Source: Agreia sp. Leaf283 (lineage in GTDB: Bacteria; Actinomycetota; Actinomycetes; Actinomycetales; Microbacteriaceae). Taken from it: a DNA stretch of 64,000 nucleotides. The stretch is taken from positions 503,900-567,899 of the forward strand of contig NZ_LMNF01000001.1 in assembly GCF_001422485.1 (NCBI RefSeq), given 5' to 3'. Numbering within the stretch: position 1 is the stretch's first letter; every line of letters starts with the position of its first letter. Shown one piece after another: positions 25,730 through 33,586 of the stretch. A program made the translations under genes and the position numbers. Under the pieces are notes generated by a model that ran no database searches, was not told the DNA's origin, and saw only the letters and a list, made by a program, of their open reading frames with translations.

Positions 25730-25800
25730 TGGTGCGCCGGGAAGTCTGGTCGGCAGACGATCGCGGGATCGTTTTCATTCCACTTCGCCACGCCTCCGAG
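25730..25800 (+). ncRNA. structured nhaA leader RNA, candidate ion-sensing riboswitch
   Basis: Between the -10 element and nhaA the leader contains two adjacent stems: GTCTG (25744-25748) with CAGAC (25754-25758), and CGATC (25758-25762) with GATCG (25767-25771). These follow GGTGCGCCGGGAAG. A compact, structured leader in front of a Na+/H+ antiporter is consistent with a cation-responsive element such as the Na+-I (DUF1646) class, but I could not verify the consensus. Confidence 0.45.
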
Positions 25801-25822
25801 CAGGGGGCAGCAAGGACACCAC

Positions 25823-27004
25823 ATGACCTTCATCCGCTCCGAGCGGGTTGCCGCCCTCTTCCTGCTGGTGGCCGCGGCCGCCGGGCTTCTTCTCGCGAAC
25901 ACCCCCGTGGGTCCGGCACTCATGGGCCTGCAAGACGCGCACCTCGCCATTCCCGGAACTCCGCTCGACCTCTCGGTGGGCCACTGGATCAGCGACGGCC
26001 TGCTCGCGATCTTCTTCTTCGTCGTGGCGGTCGAGTTGAAGAACGAGTTCGCCGTAGGTCAGCTGAACAGCGTCTCGAAGGCGGTGCGCCCCGCGATCGC
26101 GGCGCTCGGCGGCGTGATCGTGCCCGCCCTGATCTACATCGCGATCACCGCGGGCTCCGGCTACGAGGGCGGATGGCCCATCCCCACGGCGACCGACATC
26201 GCCTTCGCCCTCGGCGTGCTCGCGGTCTTCGGCAAGGGCATCCCGTCGCGCCTGCGCATCTTCATCCTCGCCCTGGCGATCCTCGACGACATCGTCGCGA
26301 TCCTGATCATCGCGGTGTTCTTCACCGCCGACCCCAATCTGCTGTTCATCGGCCTGGCCGCGGTCGGCGTCGCGCTCTTCTGGCTGCTCAGCCGCAGTCT
26401 CGGCGGCCGCTACCGCGCGCCCGTCGCCATCGCGATGGGCCTCGTCGCAGTGATCACCTGGTCGCTCACCTACCTGTCGGGAGTGCACGCCACGATCGCC
26501 GGCGTCGCGCTCGGCCTGGCGATGGTGCGGCTGCCCGCGATGCGCGTGCGGCACGTGCTCGAGCCCGTCACCAACGGTGCGATCCTGCCGATCTTCGCCT
26601 TCTCCGCCGCGCTCGTCGCCATCCCGCAGGTGGCGCCGGGCGAACTCGCCGCACCGTTCTGGGGCATCCTCATCGCCCTGCCCGTGGGCAAGATCATCGG
26701 CATCAGTCTGGGCGGGTGGCTGTCGAGCTTCGTCGGACCGCGTGAGAAGCGCCCCCACCTCACCCTGCACGGGCTGCTCGCCGCCGGCGCGCTGGGAGGA
26801 GTCGGCTTCACCGTGTCGCTGCTGATGAACGAGCTCGCGTTCGCCGGCAAGGAGGAGGTGGCCGACGAGGGAACCCTCGCGGTGCTGCTCGGCTCGTCGA
26901 TCTCCATCGTGATCGCCGCGGTGCTCGTGTCGACCCTCGCCGCGTACTACAAGCGCCTGCGGGTGCTTCGCGAGAACGCGGTTGAACGCATGCGCTCCGC
27001 CTGA
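25823..27004 (+). CDS. nhaA: Na+/H+ antiporter NhaA
   Basis: A 393-residue polytopic antiporter that exports Na+ in exchange for protons. Catalytic aspartates are in ILDDIVAILII (the paired Asp of helix V, about residues 155-156) and PTATDIAFALGVLAVFGKGIP (about residue 125). SDGLLAIFFFVVAVELKNEF and the C-terminal GGVGFTVSLLMNELAF are family blocks. The start follows AAGGACACCAC. A structured leader precedes it. It is divergent from menA and convergent with menE, with only one base between the nhaA and menE stops. Confidence 0.96.
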   Translation: MTFIRSERVAALFLLVAAAAGLLLANTPVGPALMGLQDAHLAIPGTPLDLSVGHWISDGLLAIFFFVVAVELKNEFAVGQLNSVSKAVRPAIAALGGVIVPALIYIAITAGSGYEGGWPIPTATDIAFALGVLAVFGKGIPSRLRIFILALAILDDIVAILIIAVFFTADPNLLFIGLAAVGVALFWLLSRSLGGRYRAPVAIAMGLVAVITWSLTYLSGVHATIAGVALGLAMVRLPAMRVRHVLEPVTNGAILPIFAFSAALVAIPQVAPGELAAPFWGILIALPVGKIIGISLGGWLSSFVGPREKRPHLTLHGLLAAGALGGVGFTVSLLMNELAFAGKEEVADEGTLAVLLGSSISIVIAAVLVSTLAAYYKRLRVLRENAVERMRSA

Positions 27005-28234
27005 TCAGTCCGAGGTGGAGGCGGATGCCGCGGCCGACGCCAGCGAGCGGGCCAGGCTGAGCCTGTCGGGCTTGCCGGATGCGAGGGTCGGCATCGCCTC
27101 GACGGTCACGATGCGCACGGGGGCGGCCGCCCGACCCGGCCCCGCGATCACCGCGTCGCGCACGCGCTGCAGGCTGTCGGCATCCACCGGGCCCTCGGTG
27201 ACCACGACCGACACCTGCCCCCATTCGGTGCTCGGCTGGGGAACGACGACGGCCCCGCGGAAGCCGTCGAGCGACTGCACGACCCGCTCGACCCGGTCGA
27301 GCGACACCTTGATGCCGCCCGAGATGATCACGTTGTCGATGCGGCCGGAGACGCGCACGACGCCGTCGACGACGTCTCCCGAGTCGGCGGTGCGGTACCA
27401 GCGGCGGCCGTTGTCGGTGTAGAACTTGCGGTCGGTGAGCTCGGGGTCGCCGAGGTAGCCCTCGGCGAGCATCGGCCCCGAGAGCTCGAGCTCGCCCGCG
27501 GTGACCCGCGCCTGAACCTGGCTGAGGGGAATGCCGTCGTACACGCATCCGCCGGCCGTCTCGCTCGAGCCGTAGGTGCGGCGAACGGTGAGGCCGAGCT
27601 CCTTCGCGCGCTGGTAGAGGGCGGCCGGCAGAGCCTGTCCGCCCACGAGGATGGCGTCGAGTCGACGCAGCTGCTCCCGGATGCCGGCATCGGCCTCTCC
27701 GGCGTCGATCACGCGGGCGAGCTGGGCCGGAACCAGCGAGGCGAAGCGCAGCGGCGCATCCATCTCGTCGACGAGCGAGGCGAAGACGCGGGCCGAGAAG
27801 TGGCCGGGCGGCTGCACGATCGGGGTCGTTCCGCCGACGATGGAGCGTACGAGCACCTGCGCGCCGGCGATGTAGTGGGTGGGCAGGGAGAGCAGCCACT
27901 GGCCGCTGCCGCCCAGCTCGCTCTCGACCGAGGCAGCGCTGGCGAGCAGGGCACCCGTCGACAGGGCGACCCGCTTGGGCGCTCCCGACGACCCCGAGGT
28001 CTCGATCACGAGGGCGACGTTCTTGGCCACCTGATCGGGAACGGGCTCATCGCGCACCGCGGGCGTCTCGCCGGGGGCGGGTGCAGCGTGGCGGGGCAGC
28101 GGACGCGAGTCGACCTCGCGCTGGTCGATGGTGCGAGGCAGGATGGCCGCGCCGCCCTGCGACAGGGCTTCGCGCAGGCGCGGAAGCACCGCCAGTGCGT
28201 CGTTCGCAACCACGATGTCGAGCGGGCGTGTCAT
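27005..28234 (-). CDS. menE: o-succinylbenzoate-CoA ligase
   Basis: A 409-residue adenylate-forming ligase, short like other actinobacterial MenE proteins. The AMP-binding P-loop reads VIETSGSSGAPKRVALS near residues 70-90, followed by LPTHYIAGAQVLVR, RTYGSSETAGGCVYDG near 235 and the hinge and C-terminal domain GRIDNVIISGGIKVSLDRVE near 310. The catalytic lysine region is PTLASGKPDRLSLARSL. It activates o-succinylbenzoate for MenB. It is upstream of a large inverted repeat and convergent with nhaA. Confidence 0.93.
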   Translation of the reverse strand: MTRPLDIVVANDALAVLPRLREALSQGGAAILPRTIDQREVDSRPLPRHAAPAPGETPAVRDEPVPDQVAKNVALVIETSGSSGAPKRVALSTGALLASAASVESELGGSGQWLLSLPTHYIAGAQVLVRSIVGGTTPIVQPPGHFSARVFASLVDEMDAPLRFASLVPAQLARVIDAGEADAGIREQLRRLDAILVGGQALPAALYQRAKELGLTVRRTYGSSETAGGCVYDGIPLSQVQARVTAGELELSGPMLAEGYLGDPELTDRKFYTDNGRRWYRTADSGDVVDGVVRVSGRIDNVIISGGIKVSLDRVERVVQSLDGFRGAVVVPQPSTEWGQVSVVVTEGPVDADSLQRVRDAVIAGPGRAAAPVRIVTVEAMPTLASGKPDRLSLARSLASAAASASTSD

Positions 28235-28319
28235 CCGTTCACCCTACGTCAGCGCGTGTTTCGGGAAAGTAACGTCTGGGCCGGTCGAGCGGCGAGGCGG
28301 CTCCGAGCCGACGCCGAAC

Positions 28320-28376
28320 GCGGGTGTTCGCGCGCAGCGCGGTGGCTGAGCCACCGCGGCGTGCGCGAACACCCGC
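28320..28376. terminator. long hairpin between the PepSY gene and menE
   Basis: The outer arms, 14 bp and perfect, are GCGGGTGTTCGCGC (28320-28333) and its complement (28363-28376). An inner 10-bp stem (28338-28347 with 28349-28358) nearly closes the loop. There is no T-run on either strand. It lies just after the reverse-strand PepSY gene and before menE, so a transcript-ending or 3'-protecting role is likely. Confidence 0.6.
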
Positions 28377-28390
28377 GTGCACGCGCTTTC

Positions 28391-28858
28391 TCAGTTGCGG
28401 TCGATGCGCAGAACGCTCAGGTCGGAGGCGAGCTCCACCTCGACCTCGCTGCCGTCGTTCATGACGAGCTCGACCTTGTAGGCGTAATCGTCGTCGGAGT
28501 CGCCCGTGTCGAACTCGCGAACGGTGCCCTGTCCGATCTCGTCGAGGGCCACGGCCTCGGCGGCGGAGCGCTCGTCGGCCGTCGCCGGCACGGTGTTGTC
28601 GTCGGAGCTGTCGTCGCGGTCGCCGCCGCTGTCGTCGCGGCCGCTGCTGCTGTCGCCGCTGCCACTACGGTCGTCGCTGTCGTCAAAACCGTCATCGCTC
28701 CGCGATCGGTCGTCCGACCCGGTCCCCGACGAGGTGCTGGTGGCGCGGTCGTCGTCATCGTCGAACAGGTCGCTCGATGCGAAGGCTGCTCCCGCGCCTC
28801 CGAGAACGAGTACGGCTCCGACTGCTGCGGCCGTGATCCACATGGTCTTCTTCTGCAT
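28391..28858 (-). CDS. secreted or anchored PepSY-domain protein with Asp/Ser-rich linker
   Basis: A 155-residue protein. ATG at 28858 is chosen because GGAGG lies seven bases upstream; an open frame extends further but crosses the promoter repeats. Residues 6-27 form a signal peptide or anchor (ITAAAVGAVLVLGGAGAAFA). Residues 30-88 are almost all Asp, Ser, Gly and Arg. Residues 95-155 form a PepSY domain (ERSAAEAVALDEIGQG to VELASDLSVLRIDRN). PepSY proteins often bind or inhibit peptidases or sit beside two-component systems. Here the kinase gene is next upstream and its sensor loop has a similar acidic stretch. Confidence 0.85.
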   Translation of the reverse strand: MQKKTMWITAAAVGAVLVLGGAGAAFASSDLFDDDDDRATSTSSGTGSDDRSRSDDGFDDSDDRSGSGDSSSGRDDSGGDRDDSSDDNTVPATADERSAAEAVALDEIGQGTVREFDTGDSDDDYAYKVELVMNDGSEVEVELASDLSVLRIDRN

Positions 28859-28907
28859 GGTTGCCTCCTGGCGTCGTGGTGATGAGACCCACTGTGACGC
28901 GCGGGCG

Positions 28908-28944
28908 CTGAAGCGGCCCTGAAGCATCCTGAAGCCGCCTTCAG
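28908..28944 (-). promoter_or_regulatory. GCTTCAG repeat array upstream of the PepSY gene
   Basis: On the reverse strand GCTTCAG occurs three times, spaced 10 and 11 bp (28908-28914, 28919-28925, 28929-28935), with an inverted CTTCAG at 28939-28944. Helical-turn spacing of direct repeats is the pattern bound by OmpR/PhoB-type regulators. The same motif precedes the neighbouring response regulator gene. Confidence 0.65.
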
Positions 28945-28953
28945 GAACGGCTG

Positions 28954-28975
28954 CCCTTCGACAAGCTCAGGGAAC
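28954..28975 (-). repeat. dispersed CCCTTCGACAAGCTCAGGG repeat
   Basis: Single copy, just upstream of the PepSY promoter motif array. Confidence 0.85.
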
Positions 28976-29090
28976 GCCGGTTCCGGTGGCGCCGTCACGC
29001 CCATCCCGCGCGTCGGGATGGGCGCAACGACGCGACGCGACCGCTCGCATCTGCGGACTTCGAAGACCCGTGCCACGCTCATTGCGCTGA

Positions 29091-29174
29091 TTGAGTAGCC
29101 GCGCGAGGAACGAGCCGGCGTATCGAAATCACGCCCCGCAGTGGTCTCGATGCGGCCGCGGGCGGCCTACTCGA
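29091..29174. repeat. 84-bp imperfect palindromic intergenic element
   Basis: Outer arms TTGAGTAG (29091-29098) and CTACTCGA (29167-29174) enclose a second pair, GTATCGAAATCAC (29120-29132) and GTGGTCTCGATGC (29141-29152). Elements with these TTGAGTAG and GTATCGA ends recur in many actinobacterial genomes; only one copy is evident in this window. Confidence 0.6.
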
Positions 29175-29199
29175 CCCGCGCAGAAGAGGGTTTCGGCCG

Positions 29200-29243
29200 C
29201 CCTTCGACAAGCTCAGGGAACGATGCGATCAGGCTCAGGGAAC
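29200..29243 (-). repeat. dispersed CCCTTCGACAAGCTCAGGG repeat plus a half copy
   Basis: A full copy (29200-29221) is followed by a half copy AGGCTCAGGGAAC (29231-29243), with a short direct repeat ATGCGATCAGG/ACGCGATCAGG around the half. It lies just downstream of the kinase stop. Confidence 0.8.
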
Positions 29244-29255
29244 GACGCGATCAGG

Positions 29256-30860
29256 TCAGCTCGTCGAAAGCGTGACGACGAAGCGGGCTCCCCCGCCCGG
29301 GGCCTGCTGCACGGCCACGGTGCCCCCATGGGCCGCAGCGATCTCGCGGACGATCGCGAGCCCCAGGCCGCTTCCGCCGCCGTCCCGTGCACGCGCCTCG
29401 TCGAGGCGCACGAAGCGCTCGAACACGCGCTCCCTGTCTGCCTCGGGAACGCCGGCGCCGTCGTCGTCGACCACGAGCGTGACCGTGCCATCCGCGTCGT
29501 CGGCCCGCACCGCGAGCGCGACCGTCGTCACCGCGTGGCGGGCGGCGTTGTCGACGAGGTTGCGCACCAGTTGCGAGAGCAGCGCCACGTCTCCGTGCAG
29601 CTGCGCCGCGCCGACCGCGCTCGAGTCGACCGTCAGCGAGGTCGAGCGGCGCAGCCTGCGTGCCTCCGCGAAGACGATGTCATCGAGATCGACGAGGGTC
29701 GCGGGCCTCGTGAGCATGCGCTCGTCGGCCTTGGCGAGCACGAGCATCCCCTGTACGAGCCCCTCGAGGCGGGCCCCTTCGTCGAGCACGGCCGCCGACA
29801 GCTCGTCGGGCGAGATGCGATCCGGATGCGCGCGGGCGACCTCGGCGTATTGGCGCAGCGAGGCGAGGGGCGACTTGAGCTCGTGCGACGCATCCGAGAT
29901 GAAGCGGTTCTGCGAGCGCCGGGAGTCGTCGAGGCGCTGGAGCATGCGGTTCATGGTGTGGGCGAGGCGGCCGACCTCGTCGTCGGTTCCGGGGTCGGCG
30001 ACGCGGCGATCGAGACTCGACGCCGTGACCTCGTCGACCTGCTGCCGCATGCGGTCGACGGGGCGGAGCGCCCTGCCCACGACGAACCAGATCGTCACGG
30101 CGAGCACGATGAGCAGCAGGGGAACGGCCGCCGCAAGAAGCCCCACGACGGTCGAGATCGTGCCGTCGACGGTGGCGAGACTGCGCCCGGCCACCACCCA
30201 GAGCTCCCTGCCCGATCCCGACTCGGTCGCGGTGCGCGCGACGGCCACGAACGACGCGCCGTCCGAGTCGGTCACGGTTGCGGTCGTCGTGTCATCGATG
30301 AGCACGGGTGTCGTCGTGGGCTGCGGCGCGGCGGGCGCGGTCGATGTCGGAGCCGAGCCGCTGGAGTTGCTCGAGCCACCCGAGTCATCCGAGCCGTCGT
30401 CCGAATCGTCGCTCGAGCCCCGCCCTGAGTTGCCCGAGTCGGAGTCATCGTCGTCGTCGTCGCTGCTCGACGGCGTGGGCGTGCTCTCGACGTCGTCGGC
30501 GGGCACGGGCACGTCGGTGCGCCGCAGCTCGGGCAGGGAGAGCGCCGGGCCGTCGTCGGCGTTGTCGCTCGATGCCACGAGCGAGCCGTCGGCGGCCACG
30601 AGCTGCACGATCTGCTCGTCGTCGTCCGCGTCGGTGTCGACCGACGAGGCCCCGGTCGTCTCGACCTGACCGACGAACTCCGCGGCATCCCGTTCTGCGG
30701 TCAACTGCACGCCGGCGACCAGCGACTCCCGCAGCACGCCGACGAACGCCGCCGACCCCACGGCGAGCGCGACGGCGACGGCGGCCGTGGCCACGAAGAC
30801 GATGCGCCAGCGCAGCGAGAGCCGGCGACGCCTTCCCTGCTCAGCCGCCATGGGAGGCAA
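29256..30860 (-). CDS. sensor histidine kinase with acidic low-complexity sensor loop
   Basis: A 534-residue membrane kinase. Two helices (about residues 18-43 and 235-262) enclose an extracytoplasmic domain whose residues 131-170 are nearly all Asp, Ser and Gly. HAMP follows (LRPVDRMRQQVDEV), then the H-box FISDASHELKSPLASLR with phospho-His at about 326, the N-box LVRNLVDNAARHA, and the G-boxes DDDGAGVPEADRERVFERF and GSGLGLAIVREIAAAHGG. It overlaps its response regulator gene by 10-20 bases depending on which of two ATGs (30860 or 30851) is used. The acidic loop could bind cations; this is inference. Confidence 0.94.
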   Translation of the reverse strand: MPPMAAEQGRRRRLSLRWRIVFVATAAVAVALAVGSAAFVGVLRESLVAGVQLTAERDAAEFVGQVETTGASSVDTDADDDEQIVQLVAADGSLVASSDNADDGPALSLPELRRTDVPVPADDVESTPTPSSSDDDDDDSDSGNSGRGSSDDSDDGSDDSGGSSNSSGSAPTSTAPAAPQPTTTPVLIDDTTTATVTDSDGASFVAVARTATESGSGRELWVVAGRSLATVDGTISTVVGLLAAAVPLLLIVLAVTIWFVVGRALRPVDRMRQQVDEVTASSLDRRVADPGTDDEVGRLAHTMNRMLQRLDDSRRSQNRFISDASHELKSPLASLRQYAEVARAHPDRISPDELSAAVLDEGARLEGLVQGMLVLAKADERMLTRPATLVDLDDIVFAEARRLRRSTSLTVDSSAVGAAQLHGDVALLSQLVRNLVDNAARHAVTTVALAVRADDADGTVTLVVDDDGAGVPEADRERVFERFVRLDEARARDGGGSGLGLAIVREIAAAHGGTVAVQQAPGGGARFVVTLSTS

Positions 30861-31518
30861 GCCGGTAACCCGCGCCGCGGAGCGTCTCGATCGCGTTGCG
30901 CCCGAAGGGCCGGTCGAGCTTGTTGCGCAGGTGGCCCACGTAGACCTCCACGATGTTCTGCTCGCCGTCGAAGTCGTCGTCCCAGACGTTGTCGATGATG
31001 TCGCGCTTCGACACCACGTCGCCCTTGCGCCGCATCAGGTATTCGAGAACGGCGAACTCCCGGGCGGTCACATCGATGCGCTCGGTGCCACGGGTGACCT
31101 GGCGGGTCGACGGGTCGACACGGATGTCGCCGGCCTCGAGAACGGCCGGCCGCTCGGCGGCGCCCCGCCTGATGAGGGCGCGCACTCTCGCGAGCAGGAT
31201 CGCAAAGGAGAACGGCTTGGTGAGATAGTCGTCGGCGCCGGTGTCGAGCGCCTCGACCTGGTCCCACTCCCCGTCTTTCGCGGTGAGCATCAGAACGGGG
31301 GTCCAGTTCTCGGCCGCGCGCAGTCGCTCGCACACGCGGTAGCCGCTCATTCCGGGCAGCATGATGTCGAGGAGGATCACCGAATAGTCCTTCTCGGTGG
31401 CCATCCAGAGCCCGTCGGTGCCGGTCGACGCGACGTCAACGGCGAACCCCTCGGCCTCGAGGCCGCGTTTGAGCCCCTCGGCGAGGCGTTTCTCGTCTTC
31501 GACAACCAGCACGCGCAT
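30841..31518 (-). CDS. OmpR-family response regulator
   Basis: A 225-residue two-domain regulator. The receiver has the acidic pocket VVEDEKR, phospho-acceptor Asp at about 51 in ILLDIMLPGMSG, and LTKPF with the conserved Lys. The C-terminal winged helix ends in EVYVGHLRNKLDRPFGRNAIETLRGAGYRL. Two GCTTCAG copies 11 bp apart lie within 45 bp upstream of the start, and the same motif precedes the PepSY gene, which suggests autoregulation and a small regulon. Confidence 0.95.
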   Translation of the reverse strand: MRVLVVEDEKRLAEGLKRGLEAEGFAVDVASTGTDGLWMATEKDYSVILLDIMLPGMSGYRVCERLRAAENWTPVLMLTAKDGEWDQVEALDTGADDYLTKPFSFAILLARVRALIRRGAAERPAVLEAGDIRVDPSTRQVTRGTERIDVTAREFAVLEYLMRRKGDVVSKRDIIDNVWDDDFDGEQNIVEVYVGHLRNKLDRPFGRNAIETLRGAGYRLASHGG

Positions 31519-31541
31519 GCGCCCAGTCTGCCCGACGGGCG

Positions 31542-31559
31542 CTGAAGCGCGGCTGAAGC
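31542..31559 (-). promoter_or_regulatory. GCTTCAG direct repeats upstream of the response regulator
   Basis: GCTTCAG occurs on the reverse strand at 31542-31548 and 31553-31559, 11 bp apart. It is the same motif and spacing as in front of the PepSY gene. Confidence 0.65.
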
Positions 31560-31587
31560 GCCGCGCCTCAGCGCCGGAGGGGGCGGA

Positions 31588-32010
31588 TCAGCCCTCTTCG
31601 ACGACGATCTGCACGTCGATGTTGCCGCGGGTCGCGTTGGAGTACGGGCACACCTGGTGTGCGGCGTCGGCGAGCTCCTGCGCCAGGGCGAGCTCCAGGC
31701 CGGGAAGAACGACTTCGAGCAGAACAGCGAGCTGGAATCCGCCCTCGCCGTTCGGTCCGATGTGCACGCGGCCGCCGACGCTCGAGTCGGAGATCTTCAC
31801 CTTGCGGGCACGAGCGACACTCTGCAGCGCGGAGTGGAAGCAGGCCGCGTATCCGGCGGCGAAGAGGTCCTCGGGGTTCGCTCCGTTGCCCGAGCCGCCC
31901 ATCTCCTTGGGAACAGCGAGGTCGAGGTCGACCTGGCCGTCGCTCGTGCGCACGTGGCCGTTGCGGCCTTCGCCGGTCGAGAGCGCTTCCGCCGTGTAGA
32001 GAATCTCCAT
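31588..32010 (-). CDS. ohr: organic hydroperoxide resistance protein
   Basis: A 140-residue OsmC/Ohr peroxidase reducing organic hydroperoxides through two cysteines, seen in GYAACFHSAL and QVCPYSNATRGN. ATG at 32010 (MEILYTAEA) is preferred because AAAGGAAAC precedes it and relatives begin here; an ATG at 32025 overlaps the ohrR stop by four bases and could also be used through coupling. It is downstream of its repressor gene ohrR in one operon. Confidence 0.95.
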   Translation of the reverse strand: MEILYTAEALSTGEGRNGHVRTSDGQVDLDLAVPKEMGGSGNGANPEDLFAAGYAACFHSALQSVARARKVKISDSSVGGRVHIGPNGEGGFQLAVLLEVVLPGLELALAQELADAAHQVCPYSNATRGNIDVQIVVEEG

Positions 32011-32021
32011 GGTGTTTCCTT

Positions 32022-32534
32022 TCATCGACCGGCGTCGGGTGCGCCGGTGGTCTCAGTGAGGCCCGACGACGCCGCGTCGAACCCGCGGGTGTCGTCGGCC
32101 AGCTGGTGCAGCATGCCGCGCAGCTGCACGGCGGTCGGCTGGTCGAGTTTCATCGCGCCGGCCACGCAGGCCGGAACGGCTGCGAGCTCCTTGCGCATCC
32201 GTTCGCCCTCGGCGGTGAGCGCGATCGTCACCACCCGGGCGTCGTCGGATGCGCGCAGGCGCTCGAGATAGCCGGCCTGCTCCATGCGGCGGGTCAGCGG
32301 CGAGAGCGTGCCGGAGTCGAGTTCGAGCCGTCGGCCGAGGTCTCCGAGGGGCATCGCTCCCTCGTTCCAGAGCACGACGAACACGAGGTACTGCGGGTAG
32401 GTGAGCCCCCACGGCGCGAGCACCGAGCGGTAGGCCTGCGTGATCGCGTGGGATGCGTTGTAGAGCGCGAAGCAGACGAGCTCATCGATCACGGAGTGCT
32501 GCGGCGCTGCAGCGGGAGCCGTCGAGGTGGTCAT
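32022..32534 (-). CDS. ohrR: MarR-family peroxide sensor
   Basis: A 170-residue MarR-type repressor. The N-terminal VCFALYNASHAITQAYR contains the reactive cysteine typical of OhrR, which on oxidation releases DNA. The wHTH segment is PLGDLGRRLELDSGTLSPLTRRME, followed by the wing ASDDARVVTIALT. ATG at 32534 is chosen; an in-frame GTG at 32552 lies inside the operator. It directly precedes ohr and has a clear palindromic operator upstream. Confidence 0.93.
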   Translation of the reverse strand: MTTSTAPAAAPQHSVIDELVCFALYNASHAITQAYRSVLAPWGLTYPQYLVFVVLWNEGAMPLGDLGRRLELDSGTLSPLTRRMEQAGYLERLRASDDARVVTIALTAEGERMRKELAAVPACVAGAMKLDQPTAVQLRGMLHQLADDTRGFDAASSGLTETTGAPDAGR

Positions 32535-32544
32535 CACAAAAGCA

Positions 32545-32569
32545 TTGCGCACAATTCAGTTGTACGCAA
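32545..32569. promoter_or_regulatory. OhrR operator
   Basis: A 25-bp near-perfect inverted repeat with arms TTGCGCACAA and TTGTACGCAA around the five bases TTCAG. Its centre resembles the TACAATT-type OhrR box known from Bacillus. It lies just before the ohrR start, as expected for autoregulation. Confidence 0.85.
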
Positions 32570-32610
32570 CCTAGTTCGTCGTTCGTCGAGCTTGTCGAGA
32601 CGCTGTGAGG

Positions 32611-32632
32611 CCCTTCGACAGGCTCAGGGAAC
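32611..32632 (-). repeat. dispersed CCCTTCGACA(A/G)GCTCAGGG repeat
   Basis: Single copy between the menB stop and the ohrR promoter, with a degraded second copy near 32588-32600. Confidence 0.85.
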
Positions 32633-32642
32633 GGGCGACGCC

Positions 32643-33563
32643 TCAGTAGTGGTACGGGAACGGCGACCAGTCGGGTTCGCGCTTCTCCAGGAACGAGTCG
32701 CGCCCTTCGACGGCCTCGTCGGTTCCGTAGGCGAGCCGCGTGGCCTCGCCCGCGAACACCTGCTGGCCCATGAGCCCGTCGTCGACCGCGTTGAACGCGA
32801 ATTTCAGCATGCGGATGGCTGTGGGCGACTTGGTCAGGATCGTGCGCGCCCAGGCCAGCGCCTCGCGCTCGAGCTCCGCGTGCGGCACGACGGCGTTGAC
32901 CGCACCCATCTCGTAGGCGCGCTGGGCCGAGTACTCCCGGGCCAGGAAGAACACCTCGCGCGCGAACTTCTGCCCGATCTGCCGGGCGAAGTACGCGCTG
33001 CCGTAACCGGCGTCGAACGAGCCGACATCGGCATCCGTCTGTTTGAACTTCGCGTGCTCCTCGCTGGCGATCGACAGGTCGCAGACCACGTGCAGCGAGT
33101 GCCCGCCACCCGCCGCCCAGCCGGGAACCACGGCGATCACCACCTTCGGCATCGTGCGGATCAGTCGCTGCACCTCGAGGATGTGCAGCCGTCCGGTCGC
33201 AGCGCCGGCGAGCGGCCCGTCGGGCGCGGTGCCGTCGGCGTACTGGTACCCGTCGCGGCCTCGGATGCGCTGGTCGCCCCCCGAACAGAACGCCCAGCCG
33301 CCGTCTTTCGGGCTCGGGCCGTTGCCGGTGAGCAGCACGACGCCGATGCGCGGATTCTGCCGAGCGTCGTCGAGGGCGCGGTAGAGCTCGTCGACCGTGT
33401 GCGGTCGGAAGGCGTTGCGCACTTCGGGCCTGTTGAAGGCGATGCGGGCCACGCGCCCGTCGTTCGAGTGGTGGTAGGTGATGTCGGTCAGGGCGCTGGC
33501 CCCGGGCGCGACAGCCCACTCGGATGCATCGAAGATCTCGGAGACGAACGGCGTTTCAGACAT
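32643..33563 (-). CDS. menB: 1,4-dihydroxy-2-naphthoyl-CoA synthase
   Basis: A 306-residue crotonase-fold enzyme that closes the second ring of menaquinone. ATG at 33563 (MSETPFVSEIF) is chosen; the open frame continues upstream but only as antisense of the next gene. Family blocks are DITYHHSNDGRVARIAFNRPEVRNAF, WAFCSGGDQRIRG forming the oxyanion hole, VVPGWAAGGGHSLHVVCDLSIAS, DADVGSFDAGYGSAYFAR and the C-terminal KREPDWSPFPYHY. MenB marks the same pathway as the flanking menE and menC. Confidence 0.95.
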   Translation of the reverse strand: MSETPFVSEIFDASEWAVAPGASALTDITYHHSNDGRVARIAFNRPEVRNAFRPHTVDELYRALDDARQNPRIGVVLLTGNGPSPKDGGWAFCSGGDQRIRGRDGYQYADGTAPDGPLAGAATGRLHILEVQRLIRTMPKVVIAVVPGWAAGGGHSLHVVCDLSIASEEHAKFKQTDADVGSFDAGYGSAYFARQIGQKFAREVFFLAREYSAQRAYEMGAVNAVVPHAELEREALAWARTILTKSPTAIRMLKFAFNAVDDGLMGQQVFAGEATRLAYGTDEAVEGRDSFLEKREPDWSPFPYHY

Positions 33564-33586
33564 GCAGTCAGTCTGCCAGCCGCACG

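Larger units (their letters stand above)
28859..29255. other. 397-bp intergenic region between PepSY and histidine-kinase genes
   Basis: No gene is seen here. It holds the PepSY promoter motif array, two copies of the short dispersed repeat and an 84-bp palindromic element, each listed separately. Confidence 0.8.

Noticed and set aside
25730-25800. Cobalamin riboswitch upstream of nhaA
   Set aside because: The GCCGGGAAG fragment resembles part of it, but no B12 box or long multi-stem architecture is present and the gene is an antiporter.
24709-25950. 413-codon version of menA
   Set aside because: The upstream extension runs through the divergent nhaA promoter and leader and is Cys/Arg-rich without family similarity.
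29256-30860. The Asp/Ser-rich stretch as an RTX or calcium-binding repeat
   Set aside because: No GGxGxD nonapeptides are present; it is simple low-complexity sequence.
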